From an uncultured Pelagibacteraceae bacterium (GTDB lineage Bacteria > Pseudomonadota > Alphaproteobacteria > Pelagibacterales > Pelagibacteraceae): a DNA stretch of 64,000 bases. Numbering within the stretch: position 1 is the first letter of the stretch; every line of letters begins with the position of its first letter. Below, piece by piece: positions 52,050 through 61,006 of the stretch. The notes under the pieces were generated by a model. The model was not told where the DNA came from, searched no databases, and saw only the letters and a list, made by a program, of their open reading frames with translations. The stretch is taken from positions 111,834 to 175,833 of the forward strand of contig CACITU010000002.1 of NCBI GenBank assembly GCA_902589725.1, read 5' to 3'. Position numbers and translations under genes: made by a program.

Positions 52050-53405
52050 CTAATTAAATTCTTTGATGCCCAAACCTTTTAATTTTCTGTGTAAAGCACT
52101 TCTTTCCATTCCAACAAAATTTGCTGTTTTTGAAATATTTCCATTAAATTTTTTCAGTTGAATAGTTAAATACTCTTTTTCAAACTTTTCTCTAGCTTCT
52201 TTTAATGGCACAGAAAGGCTATTTTCAGACAATTGATCATCAAAAATACTATTTTTTAAAGATTCTTTAATAATATTAGAAATTTTATCTTTAGTATCAG
52301 GTTGCAATATTGCTATTCTCTCAATCAAATTCCTCAACTCTCTAACATTACCATGCCAATTATGATTAAGTATGTAACTGTTATTTTCATCTATATCTAA
52401 TTCTTTAATTTTATAATTTTCAGATATTTTTTTTGAAAAATATTCAATTAACAAAGGGATGTCTGAAATTCTTTGATTTAATGGTTCAATATTTATTTCA
52501 AAAACATTTATTCTATGAAATAAATCTTCTCTAAAATTTCCGATTTCTATTTCTTTTTTTAAATCTTTACTTGATGAACATATTAATCTTACATCAACAC
52601 TAACATCATTAGTTCCGTTAACTCTCTTAAATTTTTGATCAATTAGAACTCTTAATATTTTAGATTGTATATCTAATGGTATCTCTGAAACTTGATCAAT
52701 TAAAAGTGTTCCTTTATTAGCCTTCTCTAAAGCACCATATGCGATGGAGCCATTTTCTTTTTCTTCACCAAATAATTCTAATTCATATTTGTTGGTATCT
52801 AGTAAAGCACCATTTAAAACAATAAATGGATTTTTGCTTCTTAAAGAAGCTTTATGAATTTTTCTAGCAATCAATTCCTTTCCAGAGCCTGAGGGACCAC
52901 TTATAAAAACTCTACTTTCAGTAACTGATATTTTTTTAATTTGATCAATTATATTTACTATATTTTTGCTATTTCCGATTAATTCATAAGATGAAAATAA
53001 TTTACTTTCGTATTCTCTATTTTGTTTTTTTAAATTGAAATTTTCAACTGCCCTTTTAACAAAATTGAGTAATCTTTCCTGATCAAATGGTTTTTCTATA
53101 AATTCAAATGCTCCATGCTGCAATGATTTTACAGCCATTTCAATGTTCGCATGTCCAGAAATAATTATAACAGGTGTATCTTTATTTTTAGATTTAATAT
53201 GTGAAAGAAGCTCAATACCATCATTATCTCCCTTATCCAATTTAACATCAAGAATTGCAACATCAGGCAATTTTTTATCTATTTCAGCAAGTGCTTGATT
53301 ATAATTTGCAGCTAATCTAGTTTTATAACCAGCATCTATAATTAATTCATTAATTATATTTCTGATATCAGCGTTATCGTCTACAATTAAAATTTCTTCA
53401 CTCAT
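52050..53405 (-). CDS. ntrX: NtrX response regulator with degenerate AAA+ domain
   Basis: This is a 451-aa regulator with a receiver (1-125, Asp53 in AILDVKLD), an AAA+ domain (about 140-370) and a C-terminal Fis-type HTH ('NISKTANFVGMERSALHRKLKGLGI'). Walker A is intact (GPSGSGKE at 170-177). The loop after 'LELFGEEKENG' reads SIAYGALEK, so the sigma-54-contacting GAFTGA is absent, and Walker B is LLIDQ with Gln238 where Glu is expected. Some alphaproteobacterial NtrX proteins also lack GAFTGA. It pairs with NtrY, encoded 2 bp upstream, and probably acts independently of sigma-54. Confidence 0.92.
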   Translation of the reverse strand: MSEEILIVDDNADIRNIINELIIDAGYKTRLAANYNQALAEIDKKLPDVAILDVKLDKGDNDGIELLSHIKSKNKDTPVIIISGHANIEMAVKSLQHGAFEFIEKPFDQERLLNFVKRAVENFNLKKQNREYESKLFSSYELIGNSKNIVNIIDQIKKISVTESRVFISGPSGSGKELIARKIHKASLRSKNPFIVLNGALLDTNKYELELFGEEKENGSIAYGALEKANKGTLLIDQVSEIPLDIQSKILRVLIDQKFKRVNGTNDVSVDVRLICSSSKDLKKEIEIGNFREDLFHRINVFEINIEPLNQRISDIPLLIEYFSKKISENYKIKELDIDENNSYILNHNWHGNVRELRNLIERIAILQPDTKDKISNIIKESLKNSIFDDQLSENSLSVPLKEAREKFEKEYLTIQLKKFNGNISKTANFVGMERSALHRKLKGLGIKEFN

Positions 53406-53407
53406 TA

Positions 53408-55189
53408 TTATTTTAAAAATATAATATTAATTTTTGCACCATTTTGAATTGGTATAAAGTCTATTTTTCCATTGTGATCATTAATTATTTTATTAACTAT
53501 TGATAGCCCTAAACCTGTTCCATTTTTCTTAGTTGTGAAATACGGATTAAGTATATCTTTAATGTTATTTTTTAATTCACTAAAACCAACACCGTTGTCT
53601 TCTAAAGTTACTTTTATGTGGCTATCATCTTCAGTAAGTTCAATAGCTATATTTTTACTGAAATTGTTGTTGTTTTGAGCTTTTTGATTAATACTTTCTA
53701 TAGAATTTTTAATCAAATTTAAAAATACTCTACTTATTTGCTCTTTATCACTCTCTAACATAATTTTTTCAAAATTTTTTTTAAAAGAAATGTCAATAGA
53801 ATTGTCTAATTCTTTAAGCAAATTTATATTTTCATGAATTATATTTACTAAATTATTTTCTCTAAAAATTGGTTTAGGCATTCTAGCAAAGTCAGAAAAT
53901 TCGTTAACTAATTTTTCGATTTGTTTTATTTGATTATTTATAATTTTTAAATTTTCTTTAAAGGTTTCATTTTCATTTTCATCTAATTGTTTAGAATATT
54001 TATTTTTTAATCTATCTAAAGTTAATTGAATTGGTGTAAGTGGATTTTTAATTTCATGAGCCAGTTTTCTAGCTAAGCTACCCCACGCCTCATGTCTTTC
54101 ATTAATAATTAGTTTTTCTTGCTGGCTTTTCAATCTGTCTATCATTAAATTAAAATTTTTATTTAAATTTTCTAAATCTTTATCTGTCTTAACTTCGGGA
54201 ACTTTTGCATTGAGATTCCCTTGACCAATAGATGTTGATGCAAGAATTAAATTATTGATAGACCTAAAAAACCTAGACGAAAATCTTATCGCTATAGATA
54301 TAGAGACAAACAACAAAACACTAACAACTATAATATAAATAATAGCAAATGAAATTTTAATACCAGTACTTTTTTCTTCAACTGTGTAGTAAAAATTAAT
54401 AGCTTCTTCAGACTCTGTTAAATACCTTGAAATATTTTTATCTAAATATTTAACAACATATAAAAATCTATCCTCAAAATTTTGTAGTCTCATTATTGCA
54501 GCAGAAATATTTTCAGGTGCGTTAATAATCTTTAATGGACGATCATCATCCAAAACTAAGTTTAAAGCTCTATCAACTGGAGGGACGTATGTTTGATCAT
54601 CATTTAAGGTTGAAAATAAAAGTTTTTTATTAATATCTATAATATGTACCTCATCAACATCTCTTATCAATTTTTGTGTATTTAGAAATCTCTTATATTC
54701 ATTTTGATTATCATTTAAAAATTTTTTACTTTTATTCGTATCAAAAGCTATCAAAACAATATCAGATTGAATTTTATTTCTAATTTCTTCAACATAATTC
54801 CTTGCTAATTCATAAGAATTATTAACAACAGTAGTAACCTTTTTGTCAAAATACTTCTCTAAAGCAAAAGAAAATAAAAAAAGTGAAAATATTGAAATTA
54901 ATACTGATGGAATTAAAGTAAATAATCCAAAGTATGTAATATATTTTTTATTAGATGTTAAACCATCTTTATCGATATCATTTTTAATTGCACTCTTAAT
55001 CTCAATAAAAATAAAAATAAAAAGCGCTACTAAAAGAACAATGTTTAGAACTAATAAAATTTGTAAATTTTGATCTGATAATTCAATAAATCCTTTATCA
55101 ATGAAAGTTAAAAAGGTTAAAAAACCTATCGATAATGTGATAATAAATAATATTATTAGATATATATTTTTTTTTATAAATTCGTACAT
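53408..55189 (-). CDS. ntrY: NtrY membrane sensor histidine kinase (short form)
   Basis: This is a 593-aa kinase. Three N-terminal helices (about 8-30, 42-63 and 85-110) are followed by a periplasmic sensor region (to about 275), another helix (278-300), a HAMP domain (about 300-355), HisKA with His378 (LARKLAHEIKNPLTPIQLT) and HATPase ('NLIKNSIESI', 'DNGVGF', 'GTGLGLSIV'). Typical NtrY is over 700 aa and has a PAS domain between HAMP and HisKA; here HAMP runs almost straight into HisKA. It is the first gene of the ntrY-ntrX-trkA-trkH unit and starts 24 bp from divergent ispDF. Confidence 0.92.
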   Translation of the reverse strand: MYEFIKKNIYLIILFIITLSIGFLTFLTFIDKGFIELSDQNLQILLVLNIVLLVALFIFIFIEIKSAIKNDIDKDGLTSNKKYITYFGLFTLIPSVLISIFSLFLFSFALEKYFDKKVTTVVNNSYELARNYVEEIRNKIQSDIVLIAFDTNKSKKFLNDNQNEYKRFLNTQKLIRDVDEVHIIDINKKLLFSTLNDDQTYVPPVDRALNLVLDDDRPLKIINAPENISAAIMRLQNFEDRFLYVVKYLDKNISRYLTESEEAINFYYTVEEKSTGIKISFAIIYIIVVSVLLFVSISIAIRFSSRFFRSINNLILASTSIGQGNLNAKVPEVKTDKDLENLNKNFNLMIDRLKSQQEKLIINERHEAWGSLARKLAHEIKNPLTPIQLTLDRLKNKYSKQLDENENETFKENLKIINNQIKQIEKLVNEFSDFARMPKPIFRENNLVNIIHENINLLKELDNSIDISFKKNFEKIMLESDKEQISRVFLNLIKNSIESINQKAQNNNNFSKNIAIELTEDDSHIKVTLEDNGVGFSELKNNIKDILNPYFTTKKNGTGLGLSIVNKIINDHNGKIDFIPIQNGAKINIIFLK

Positions 55190-55213
55190 TTGAATATAAA
55201 AACTACCATATAA

Positions 55214-56314
55214 ATGAATAATTATTTTATAATACTAGCTTCAGGACAAAGTAAAAGATTTAATTCAAAAAAACCAAAGCAATTCAATATTTATAAAAAC
55301 AAGGCTCTTTTTAAACATTCTTTAGAAAAAGCAATAAAATCAAAGCTGTTTAAAAAAATTATATTAGTAGTTAACAATAAAAAAAATATTAAGGAAAAAT
55401 TTCCAAAAAATGTATCCATTATAAAAGGTGGCAATGAAAGATCTGACTCTTCTCTAAAAGCTTTAAATTATATAAAAAAATTTAAACCTAACAATGTTCT
55501 AATTCACGATGCTGCTAGACCAAACTTCACTATCAATCTTTTAAAAAATCTAATTAAATCACTTAAAAAAAATAAAGCAGTGATACCCTCTATAAATTCA
55601 AAAGATTCCATTAAATACAAATTAAAAAACCAACTTTTTAACTTAAATAGAAATAATTCAATTTTAACTCAAACTCCTCAAGCTTTTAAATTTAAAGATT
55701 TATATATTCTTTCAAATAAGCAAAGAAATAAAATTACAGATGAAGCAACATTATTTATTGAAAACAATTTAAAAGTTAAATTTATTAAAGGCGAAAATTT
55801 AAATAATAAAATTACATTTAAAGAAGATATCGAAACTAATAAAACTTATTATGGTATTGGTTTTGATATTCATAGGTTGATAAGAGGTAAAATACTTTTT
55901 TTAGGCGGAATAAAAATCCCTTATCACTCAGGGCTTAAAGGTCATTCAGATGGTGATGTAATTATTCATTCAATAATTGATTCAATACTTGGAGCAATGA
56001 GAAAAAAAGATATTGGTACTTTTTTTCCAGATAACCAAAAGAAATATAAAAATATTAGATCTCCTAAAATGCTTAAGCCAATTGTTGAAATATTAAATAA
56101 TAATAACTTTTATATAAATAATTTAGATATAAATTTAATATGCGAACAACCAAAAGTTTCAAAGTATCGTGATAAAATAATCAAATCTTTATCTAATTTA
56201 TTAAATATTGATAAAGAATTTATTAACTTAAAAGGTAAAACAGTAGAAAAACTAGGATTAATTGGAAAGGAAAAAGCAATAGCTTGTGAGGTTATCTGCT
56301 CAATTACACAATGA
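55214..56314 (+). CDS. ispDF: Bifunctional IspD/IspF enzyme of the MEP isoprenoid pathway
   Basis: This is a 366-aa fusion. Residues 1-210 are 2-C-methyl-D-erythritol 4-phosphate cytidylyltransferase ('IILASGQSKRFNSKKPKQF', 'VLIHDAARPN' at 95-104). Residues 212-366 are the 2,4-cyclodiphosphate synthase: 'GIGFDIHRL' with metal ligands Asp218/His220, and 'LKGHSDGDVIIHSIIDSILGA'. Such IspDF fusions occur in Alphaproteobacteria and some Campylobacterota, and they carry out non-consecutive steps of the pathway. It overlaps pgpA by 4 bp. Confidence 0.95.
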   Translation: MNNYFIILASGQSKRFNSKKPKQFNIYKNKALFKHSLEKAIKSKLFKKIILVVNNKKNIKEKFPKNVSIIKGGNERSDSSLKALNYIKKFKPNNVLIHDAARPNFTINLLKNLIKSLKKNKAVIPSINSKDSIKYKLKNQLFNLNRNNSILTQTPQAFKFKDLYILSNKQRNKITDEATLFIENNLKVKFIKGENLNNKITFKEDIETNKTYYGIGFDIHRLIRGKILFLGGIKIPYHSGLKGHSDGDVIIHSIIDSILGAMRKKDIGTFFPDNQKKYKNIRSPKMLKPIVEILNNNNFYINNLDINLICEQPKVSKYRDKIIKSLSNLLNIDKEFINLKGKTVEKLGLIGKEKAIACEVICSITQ

Positions 56315-56802
56315 AAAAAATAAATGTTTTGTTATCTACTTTCTTTGGTTATGGATATTTAACTAAAATTCCAGGCACTGTAACCTCTGCTGTAACAACT
56401 GTTTTTATTTATATTGCTTATGAAATTTTAGGTTACACAGATCTTAAGTTTTCAATAATTTTTTTTATACTTTTATTCTTTTATTCATTTTATGCAGTAA
56501 AAGACTCTGAGACCGAATTTAAAAATAAAGATCCAAGACAAATAGTAATCGATGAAGTTTTAGGACAATCCATGCCTTTAATTATGTTGTTGTATTTAAA
56601 TCAAACTAATCAAATAAGTATTTCAATTGAAATTTATTATATTTTATCTTTTGTTTTTTTTAGATTTTTTGACATTCTAAAACCTTTTCCAGTAAGTTAT
56701 TTTGATAAAAACCATAAAAACTATTTTGGAATAATAATGGATGATATAATGGCTGGGCTATATTCAATGATATTAATTTATTTAATTAGTTTTAAATTTT
56801 AA
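56311..56802 (+). CDS. pgpA: Phosphatidylglycerophosphatase A
   Basis: This is a 163-aa membrane phosphatase that makes phosphatidylglycerol from its phosphate. The family features are 'FGYGYLTKIPGTVTSAVTT' near 13-31, 'DPRQIVIDEVLGQ' at about 75-87, whose acidic residues bind metal, and the C-terminal 'FDILKPFPVSYFDKN...DDIMAGLYS' stretch. Three or four helices are present. It lies between ispDF and pncC with overlaps at both ends, as in many Alphaproteobacteria. Confidence 0.92.
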   Translation: MKKINVLLSTFFGYGYLTKIPGTVTSAVTTVFIYIAYEILGYTDLKFSIIFFILLFFYSFYAVKDSETEFKNKDPRQIVIDEVLGQSMPLIMLLYLNQTNQISISIEIYYILSFVFFRFFDILKPFPVSYFDKNHKNYFGIIMDDIMAGLYSMILIYLISFKF

Positions 56803-57266
56803 TGAATATTCAATTACTTCATAAAAAATTAATTAAAAAAAAATTGACTATATCCGTAGCTGAGTCTTGTACAGGTGGATTGTTGGCTCATAATTTAACT
56901 AAATTAGCTAATTCATCAAAATATTTTCAAATGGGTCTGACCACCTACTCTAATCAAGCTAAAATAAAGATATTAAAGGTTAATAAAAATATTATCAGCA
57001 AATATGGTGCTGTAAGCCATGAATGTTGTAAGTCAATGGTTCAAAATTTATCTAAAATATCAAAGAGTAAAATCAATGTATCAATAACAGGAATTGCTGG
57101 TCCAGGTGGTGGATCAAAAGAAAAACCTGTTGGCCTTGTTTATATTGGTATTAAAAAAGGTAAAACTCTGCTTATTAAAGGAAATAAATTTAAATCAAAA
57201 AACCGTAATTCAATTCAAAAATCAACAGTTAGCACCGTAATTAAGATAATCAGTAAAATTATTTGA
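56802..57266 (+). CDS. pncC: Nicotinamide-nucleotide amidohydrolase (CinA C-terminal domain)
   Basis: This is a 154-aa stand-alone CinA-C/PncC protein that deamidates NMN to nicotinate mononucleotide in pyridine-nucleotide recycling. 'VAESCTGGLLAHNLTK' (19-34) is the signature with the catalytic Ser, and 'SITGIAGPGGGSKEKPVGLVYI' near 104-125 completes the site. It lacks the N-terminal molybdopterin-binding-like half of full CinA. Its start shares a base with the pgpA stop, and its end overlaps the convergent START-like gene by 8 bp. Confidence 0.92.
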   Translation: MNIQLLHKKLIKKKLTISVAESCTGGLLAHNLTKLANSSKYFQMGLTTYSNQAKIKILKVNKNIISKYGAVSHECCKSMVQNLSKISKSKINVSITGIAGPGGGSKEKPVGLVYIGIKKGKTLLIKGNKFKSKNRNSIQKSTVSTVIKIISKII

Positions 57267-57714
57267 TACTTTCAGCTCTCTTTTGAAACGCATCTGCTAT
57301 CTTTTCTAAACCAAATTGAAAAGATTTGGTCATTAAAATATTTAAAAACTTATTTTCGATTTCAAAATCAATATCAAATAAAACCTCTGTTTTATAACCC
57401 TCAGTATCATTCCCTACCTCAATAAATTTCCAATTATTTTCTAAATGATTTAATGGTCCGCCTAAATTAACAACATGAATATGATCATTTTTTTTATCTA
57501 ACTTAACATCGCTTTTAAATGTATCCTTAAACGGCCCCTTACCTATTGTAAGATCAGCAATTATATTTATTGTATCGCCGTTATCACTTCTCTCATAGAC
57601 TTTTGAATTATCACAGAAAGGAATAAATTCTGGATATTTTTCAATATCTAAAACGAACTCAATTAGTTTATCTTTTCTGTTATCAATTAATCTCTTAACT
57701 GACGCTTTTGGCAT
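57259..57714 (-). CDS. START-like (polyketide cyclase/COQ10, RatA-type) protein, probable ubiquinone-binding factor
   Basis: This is a 151-aa SRPBCC/START-fold protein of the COQ10/RatA family. The opening 'SVKRLIDNRKDKLIEFVLDIEKYPEFIPFC' with the YPEFIP turn is characteristic, and a long C-terminal helix follows. In eukaryotes COQ10 binds ubiquinone and aids respiration; the bacterial name RatA reflects a proposed ribosome effect in E. coli. Placement directly after lipA (one-base overlap) is common in Alphaproteobacteria. The respiratory role is favoured but is inference. Confidence 0.85.
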   Translation of the reverse strand: MPKASVKRLIDNRKDKLIEFVLDIEKYPEFIPFCDNSKVYERSDNGDTINIIADLTIGKGPFKDTFKSDVKLDKKNDHIHVVNLGGPLNHLENNWKFIEVGNDTEGYKTEVLFDIDFEIENKFLNILMTKSFQFGLEKIADAFQKRAESIK

Positions 57715-58634
57715 TAATTATTTTTTAATCTATTTTGTTGAAGTTTGGCAAAATCCTCATCTGCGTGATATGAAGATCTAGTTAAAGGGGATGAAGACAC
57801 TAACAGAAAACCTTTGGCTTTAGCAATTGTCCCTAAATTCTCAAATTCTTGTGGTGTGTAATATCGATTTAATGGATAGTGTTTGGTTGATGGTTGTAAG
57901 TATTGACCGATGGTTATGAAATCAACATCTGCAGCTCTTAAATCATCCATGACCTGCAAAATTTCATCTCTTGTCTCCCCTAAGCCAACCATTATTCCAG
58001 ATTTGGTAAAAATGTTTTTGTTAACTTTTTTTACATTTTTCAAAAGTTCTAAAGATGCAAAATATCTAGATCCAGGTCGAACTTTTAAATAAAGACTAGG
58101 CACAGTTTCAATATTATGATTAAAAACATCTGGTTTAGCATCTAAAACTTTTTTATACGCATCTCCTTTTCTTAAAAAATCAGGTGTAAGAACTTCAATA
58201 GTAGTATTTGGGTTTGATTTTCTAGTTTGATTAATCACTTCAAAAAAATGTTCTGATCCACCATCATTTAAATCATCTCTATCAACTGAGGTAATTACAA
58301 CATGTTTTAAATTTAATTTTTTTACTGCTTCTGCAATCTTAACAGGTTCAAGTTGATCTAATTTTCCTGGTACACCGGTTTTAACATCACAAAAAGCACA
58401 AGCTCTTGTGCAGGTGTCTCCCATAATCATAAAAGTTGCATGTCGCTTACTCCAACACTCAGTTATGTTCGGGCAGTTTGCTTCCTGACAAACAGTTACA
58501 AGATTATTATTATTTACTATTGTTTTAGTTAAAAAGAATTCCTTACTATTTGTAAGTTTTGATCTAATCCATTGTGGTTTTTTTTTAATTGGATTGATCG
58601 GTTTGTTTTCTTTTTCTGGATGTCTACTTTTCAT
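57714..58634 (-). CDS. lipA: Lipoyl synthase
   Basis: This is a 306-aa radical SAM enzyme that inserts sulfur into octanoyl groups on lipoyl domains. Both 4Fe-4S clusters are evident: auxiliary cysteines Cys49/Cys54/Cys60 ([14 protein letters not shown]) and the radical-SAM CxxxCxxC at Cys75/Cys79/Cys82 ([12 protein letters not shown]). The C-terminal '[15 protein letters not shown]' holds the conserved Ser ligand region. It overlaps the ftsB-like gene by 11 bp. Confidence 0.96.
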   Translation of the reverse strand: MKSRHPEKENKPINPIKKKPQWIRSKLTNSKEFFLTKTIVNNNNLVTVCQEANCPNITECWSKRHATFMIMGDTCTRACAFCDVKTGVPGKLDQLEPVKIAEAVKKLNLKHVVITSVDRDDLNDGGSEHFFEVINQTRKSNPNTTIEVLTPDFLRKGDAYKKVLDAKPDVFNHNIETVPSLYLKVRPGSRYFASLELLKNVKKVNKNIFTKSGIMVGLGETRDEILQVMDDLRAADVDFITIGQYLQPSTKHYPLNRYYTPQEFENLGTIAKAKGFLLVSSSPLTRSSYHADEDFAKLQQNRLKNN

Positions 58635-58926
58635 CTTTTTTAATTATATAAATTGTCTCATTTTTTTTACCAAACAAAAATCTTTCTCTAATTAAGGTCT
58701 CAATATAATCAAGATCTAAATTAGTACTCAGAAGTGAGTTTTTATGATCCATTTCATCTATTTTACTAGTTAGGGTTAATTCTTCTTTTTTCAAGTTAGA
58801 CAAAAGTTCTTTTTTTTCTATATACGAAAAAAGACCCCGCTCTCCAGATACTAAATTAAATGCAAAATATAAAATAAGAAAAACAGATATTAATAAAAAA
58901 TAATTTCTTTTTATTAATCGAAGCAT
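58624..58926 (-). CDS. ftsB: FtsB/DivIC-family septum formation initiator
   Basis: This is a 100-aa bitopic membrane protein. One helix (about 8-25) is followed by a coiled-coil region ('[25 protein letters not shown]', 38-62) and a short conserved end '[24 protein letters not shown]'. This is the FtsB layout used in the FtsQBL divisome complex. It sits one base after eno, the order found throughout Proteobacteria, which strongly supports the call. Confidence 0.9.
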   Translation of the reverse strand: MLRLIKRNYFLLISVFLILYFAFNLVSGERGLFSYIEKKELLSNLKKEELTLTSKIDEMDHKNSLLSTNLDLDYIETLIRERFLFGKKNETIYIIKKDEK

Positions 58927-60182
58927 TAATTGATCTTATTCATCCTCGCTTTTTTTCCAAGTTCTTCTTCAATACGGATTAATTGATTATATTTTGCAAC
59001 CCTTTCGGATCTAGCTAAAGATCCTGTTTTAATTTGATTTGAATTAGTACCCACTGCTAAATCAGCAATAAATGTATCCTCGCTATCACCTGACCGGTGA
59101 GATATGATTGTTTTATATCCAATGGTTTGTGCAAATTTGATTACATCTAATGTTTCTGAAACAGTGCCTATTTGATTTAGTTTTATTAAAATGGAATTAG
59201 ATGAAATATTTAAGAAACCTTTCTTTAATCTTTCAAGATTTGTTACATACAAATCATCTCCAACAATCTGAACTTTTTTTATTGATTTCATTAATTTATT
59301 CCATGCCAACCAGTCATTTTCAGCAAATGGATCTTCAATGGACTTGATTTTATATTTTTTAATAATTTTTTGATATTCTTTAATGGATTTATCTACTGAA
59401 ATATAACTTTTTGAATGAATAGAGTATTTGTTCTTTTTATATAATTCATTAGCAGCCACATCTAGACAGATAGAAACATCTTTACCGTTAATGAATCCTG
59501 ATTTTTTGATTGCACTCACAATTAAATCTAAAGCTTGATTATTACTACTGATCATTGGTGCAAACCCACCTTCATCACCTACTGAAGTTGATAAACCTTT
59601 AGCTTTTATTAATTTACTTAAGTTTTTAATGACAACAAAACAAATCCGCATCGCCTCAGAAAAACTTTTTGCTCGATCAGGTCTGATCATAAATTCTTGA
59701 ATTCTAAGACCATTATTTGCGTGCGCTCCACCATTGATAATGTTCATTAATGGATAAGGTAATTGAAAATTATTTTTTTGAAAAAAAGTTTTATACAAAG
59801 GTAATTTTTTTGCTTTTGCAGACAGTTTTTTAACAGCCATAGAAACCGCTAACATCGCATTAGCTCCTAAGTTAGTTTTTTGTTTTGTACCATCTAAGTT
59901 AATTAACAAAGCATCAATTCTTTCTTGATTATGGATACTTTGTCCTTTTAATTTTTTTGAAATCTTTCTGTTAACTAAGTTAACCGCATTTAAAACACTT
60001 TTTCCTAAATACCGTTTATTATTTTTGTCTCTTTTTTCAAAAGCTTCAAAAGTTCCTGTGGAAGCACCTGAAGGACAAATAGCGGATGCGCTATTATTTT
60101 TAATATAAACTTCTGCCTCTACTGTTGGATTTCCTCTACTATCAAAAATTTGACGAGCTCTTACTTTTAAAATTTTACTCAC
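58926..60182 (-). CDS. eno: Enolase
   Basis: This is a glycolytic enzyme interconverting 2-phosphoglycerate and phosphoenolpyruvate, 418 aa. Signatures are 'ARQIFDSRGNPTVEAEVY', 'PSGASTGTFEAFEKRD', 'INGGAHANNGLRIQEFMIRP' with the active His, 'SVGDEGGFAP', and 'ISHRSGDSEDTFIADLAVG' with the catalytic Lys region just before. It also lies in the kdsA-eno-ftsB order. The start overlaps the kdsA stop by one base. Confidence 0.97.
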   Translation of the reverse strand: MSKILKVRARQIFDSRGNPTVEAEVYIKNNSASAICPSGASTGTFEAFEKRDKNNKRYLGKSVLNAVNLVNRKISKKLKGQSIHNQERIDALLINLDGTKQKTNLGANAMLAVSMAVKKLSAKAKKLPLYKTFFQKNNFQLPYPLMNIINGGAHANNGLRIQEFMIRPDRAKSFSEAMRICFVVIKNLSKLIKAKGLSTSVGDEGGFAPMISSNNQALDLIVSAIKKSGFINGKDVSICLDVAANELYKKNKYSIHSKSYISVDKSIKEYQKIIKKYKIKSIEDPFAENDWLAWNKLMKSIKKVQIVGDDLYVTNLERLKKGFLNISSNSILIKLNQIGTVSETLDVIKFAQTIGYKTIISHRSGDSEDTFIADLAVGTNSNQIKTGSLARSERVAKYNQLIRIEEELGKKARMNKIN

Positions 60183-61006
60183 TATTTTTTTATTAGATTA
60201 TCTATATCGTTTAATTGTTTTAATAGATTCTCTAATTTATTCAATGGTACCATGTTTGGCCCATCCGATGGAGCGTTATCAGGATCTTGATGCGTTTCAA
60301 TAAATACACCTGCAACTCCAACCGCAACTGCAGCTCTTGCTAAATATTCAACAAATTCTCTTTGACCACCAGAGGATTCTCCTTGGCCACCTGGTTGTTG
60401 AACAGAATGAGTTGCATCGAAAATTACTGGATAACCATTCTTTGCCATAATAGGTAATGATCTCATGTCAGAGACTAAAGTGTTGTATCCAAAACTTGCA
60501 CCTCTTTCCGTGACTAGGATATTTTTATTTCCTGAGTCTGAAATTTTTTTAGTTACATTAACCATATCCCACGGTGCTAAGAACTGACCTTTTTTTACAT
60601 TAATAATTTTGTTTGTTTTAGCTGCAGCAATTAAGAGGTCTGTTTGTCGACATAAAAAAGCAGGGATTTGTAAAACATCAACATGCTTTGAAACAACTTC
60701 ACATTGTTCTGCATTATGAATGTCTGTTAAGATTGGAATACTTAGTTCCTTTTTAATTTTATCAAATACAGGAAGTGATGCATCTAATCCTGCTCCCCTT
60801 TTACCTTTTAAACTTGTTCTGTTCGCTTTATCAAATGAAGTTTTGTAAATAAATCCAAGGTCAAATTTTGAGGTAATTTCCTTAATTTTTCCCGCCATAT
60901 CCAGTGCATGTTGCTCTGTCTCAAGCTGACATGGACCTGCAATAATACAAATCTTATTGTTGTTTGAAATTTCTATATTTTCACAATTTACTTTAATCGC
61001 ACTCAT
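60182..61006 (-). CDS. kdsA: 3-deoxy-D-manno-octulosonate 8-phosphate synthase
   Basis: This is a 274-aa aldolase that condenses arabinose-5-phosphate with phosphoenolpyruvate for lipopolysaccharide Kdo. It begins with the '[18 protein letters not shown]'-type loop near 20-36. '[18 protein letters not shown]' near 54-71 and '[18 protein letters not shown]' near 199-216 are diagnostic. It lies between pyrG and eno with 1-4 bp overlaps, and eno supplies its phosphoenolpyruvate substrate. Confidence 0.96.
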   Translation of the reverse strand: MSAIKVNCENIEISNNNKICIIAGPCQLETEQHALDMAGKIKEITSKFDLGFIYKTSFDKANRTSLKGKRGAGLDASLPVFDKIKKELSIPILTDIHNAEQCEVVSKHVDVLQIPAFLCRQTDLLIAAAKTNKIINVKKGQFLAPWDMVNVTKKISDSGNKNILVTERGASFGYNTLVSDMRSLPIMAKNGYPVIFDATHSVQQPGGQGESSGGQREFVEYLARAAVAVGVAGVFIETHQDPDNAPSDGPNMVPLNKLENLLKQLNDIDNLIKK

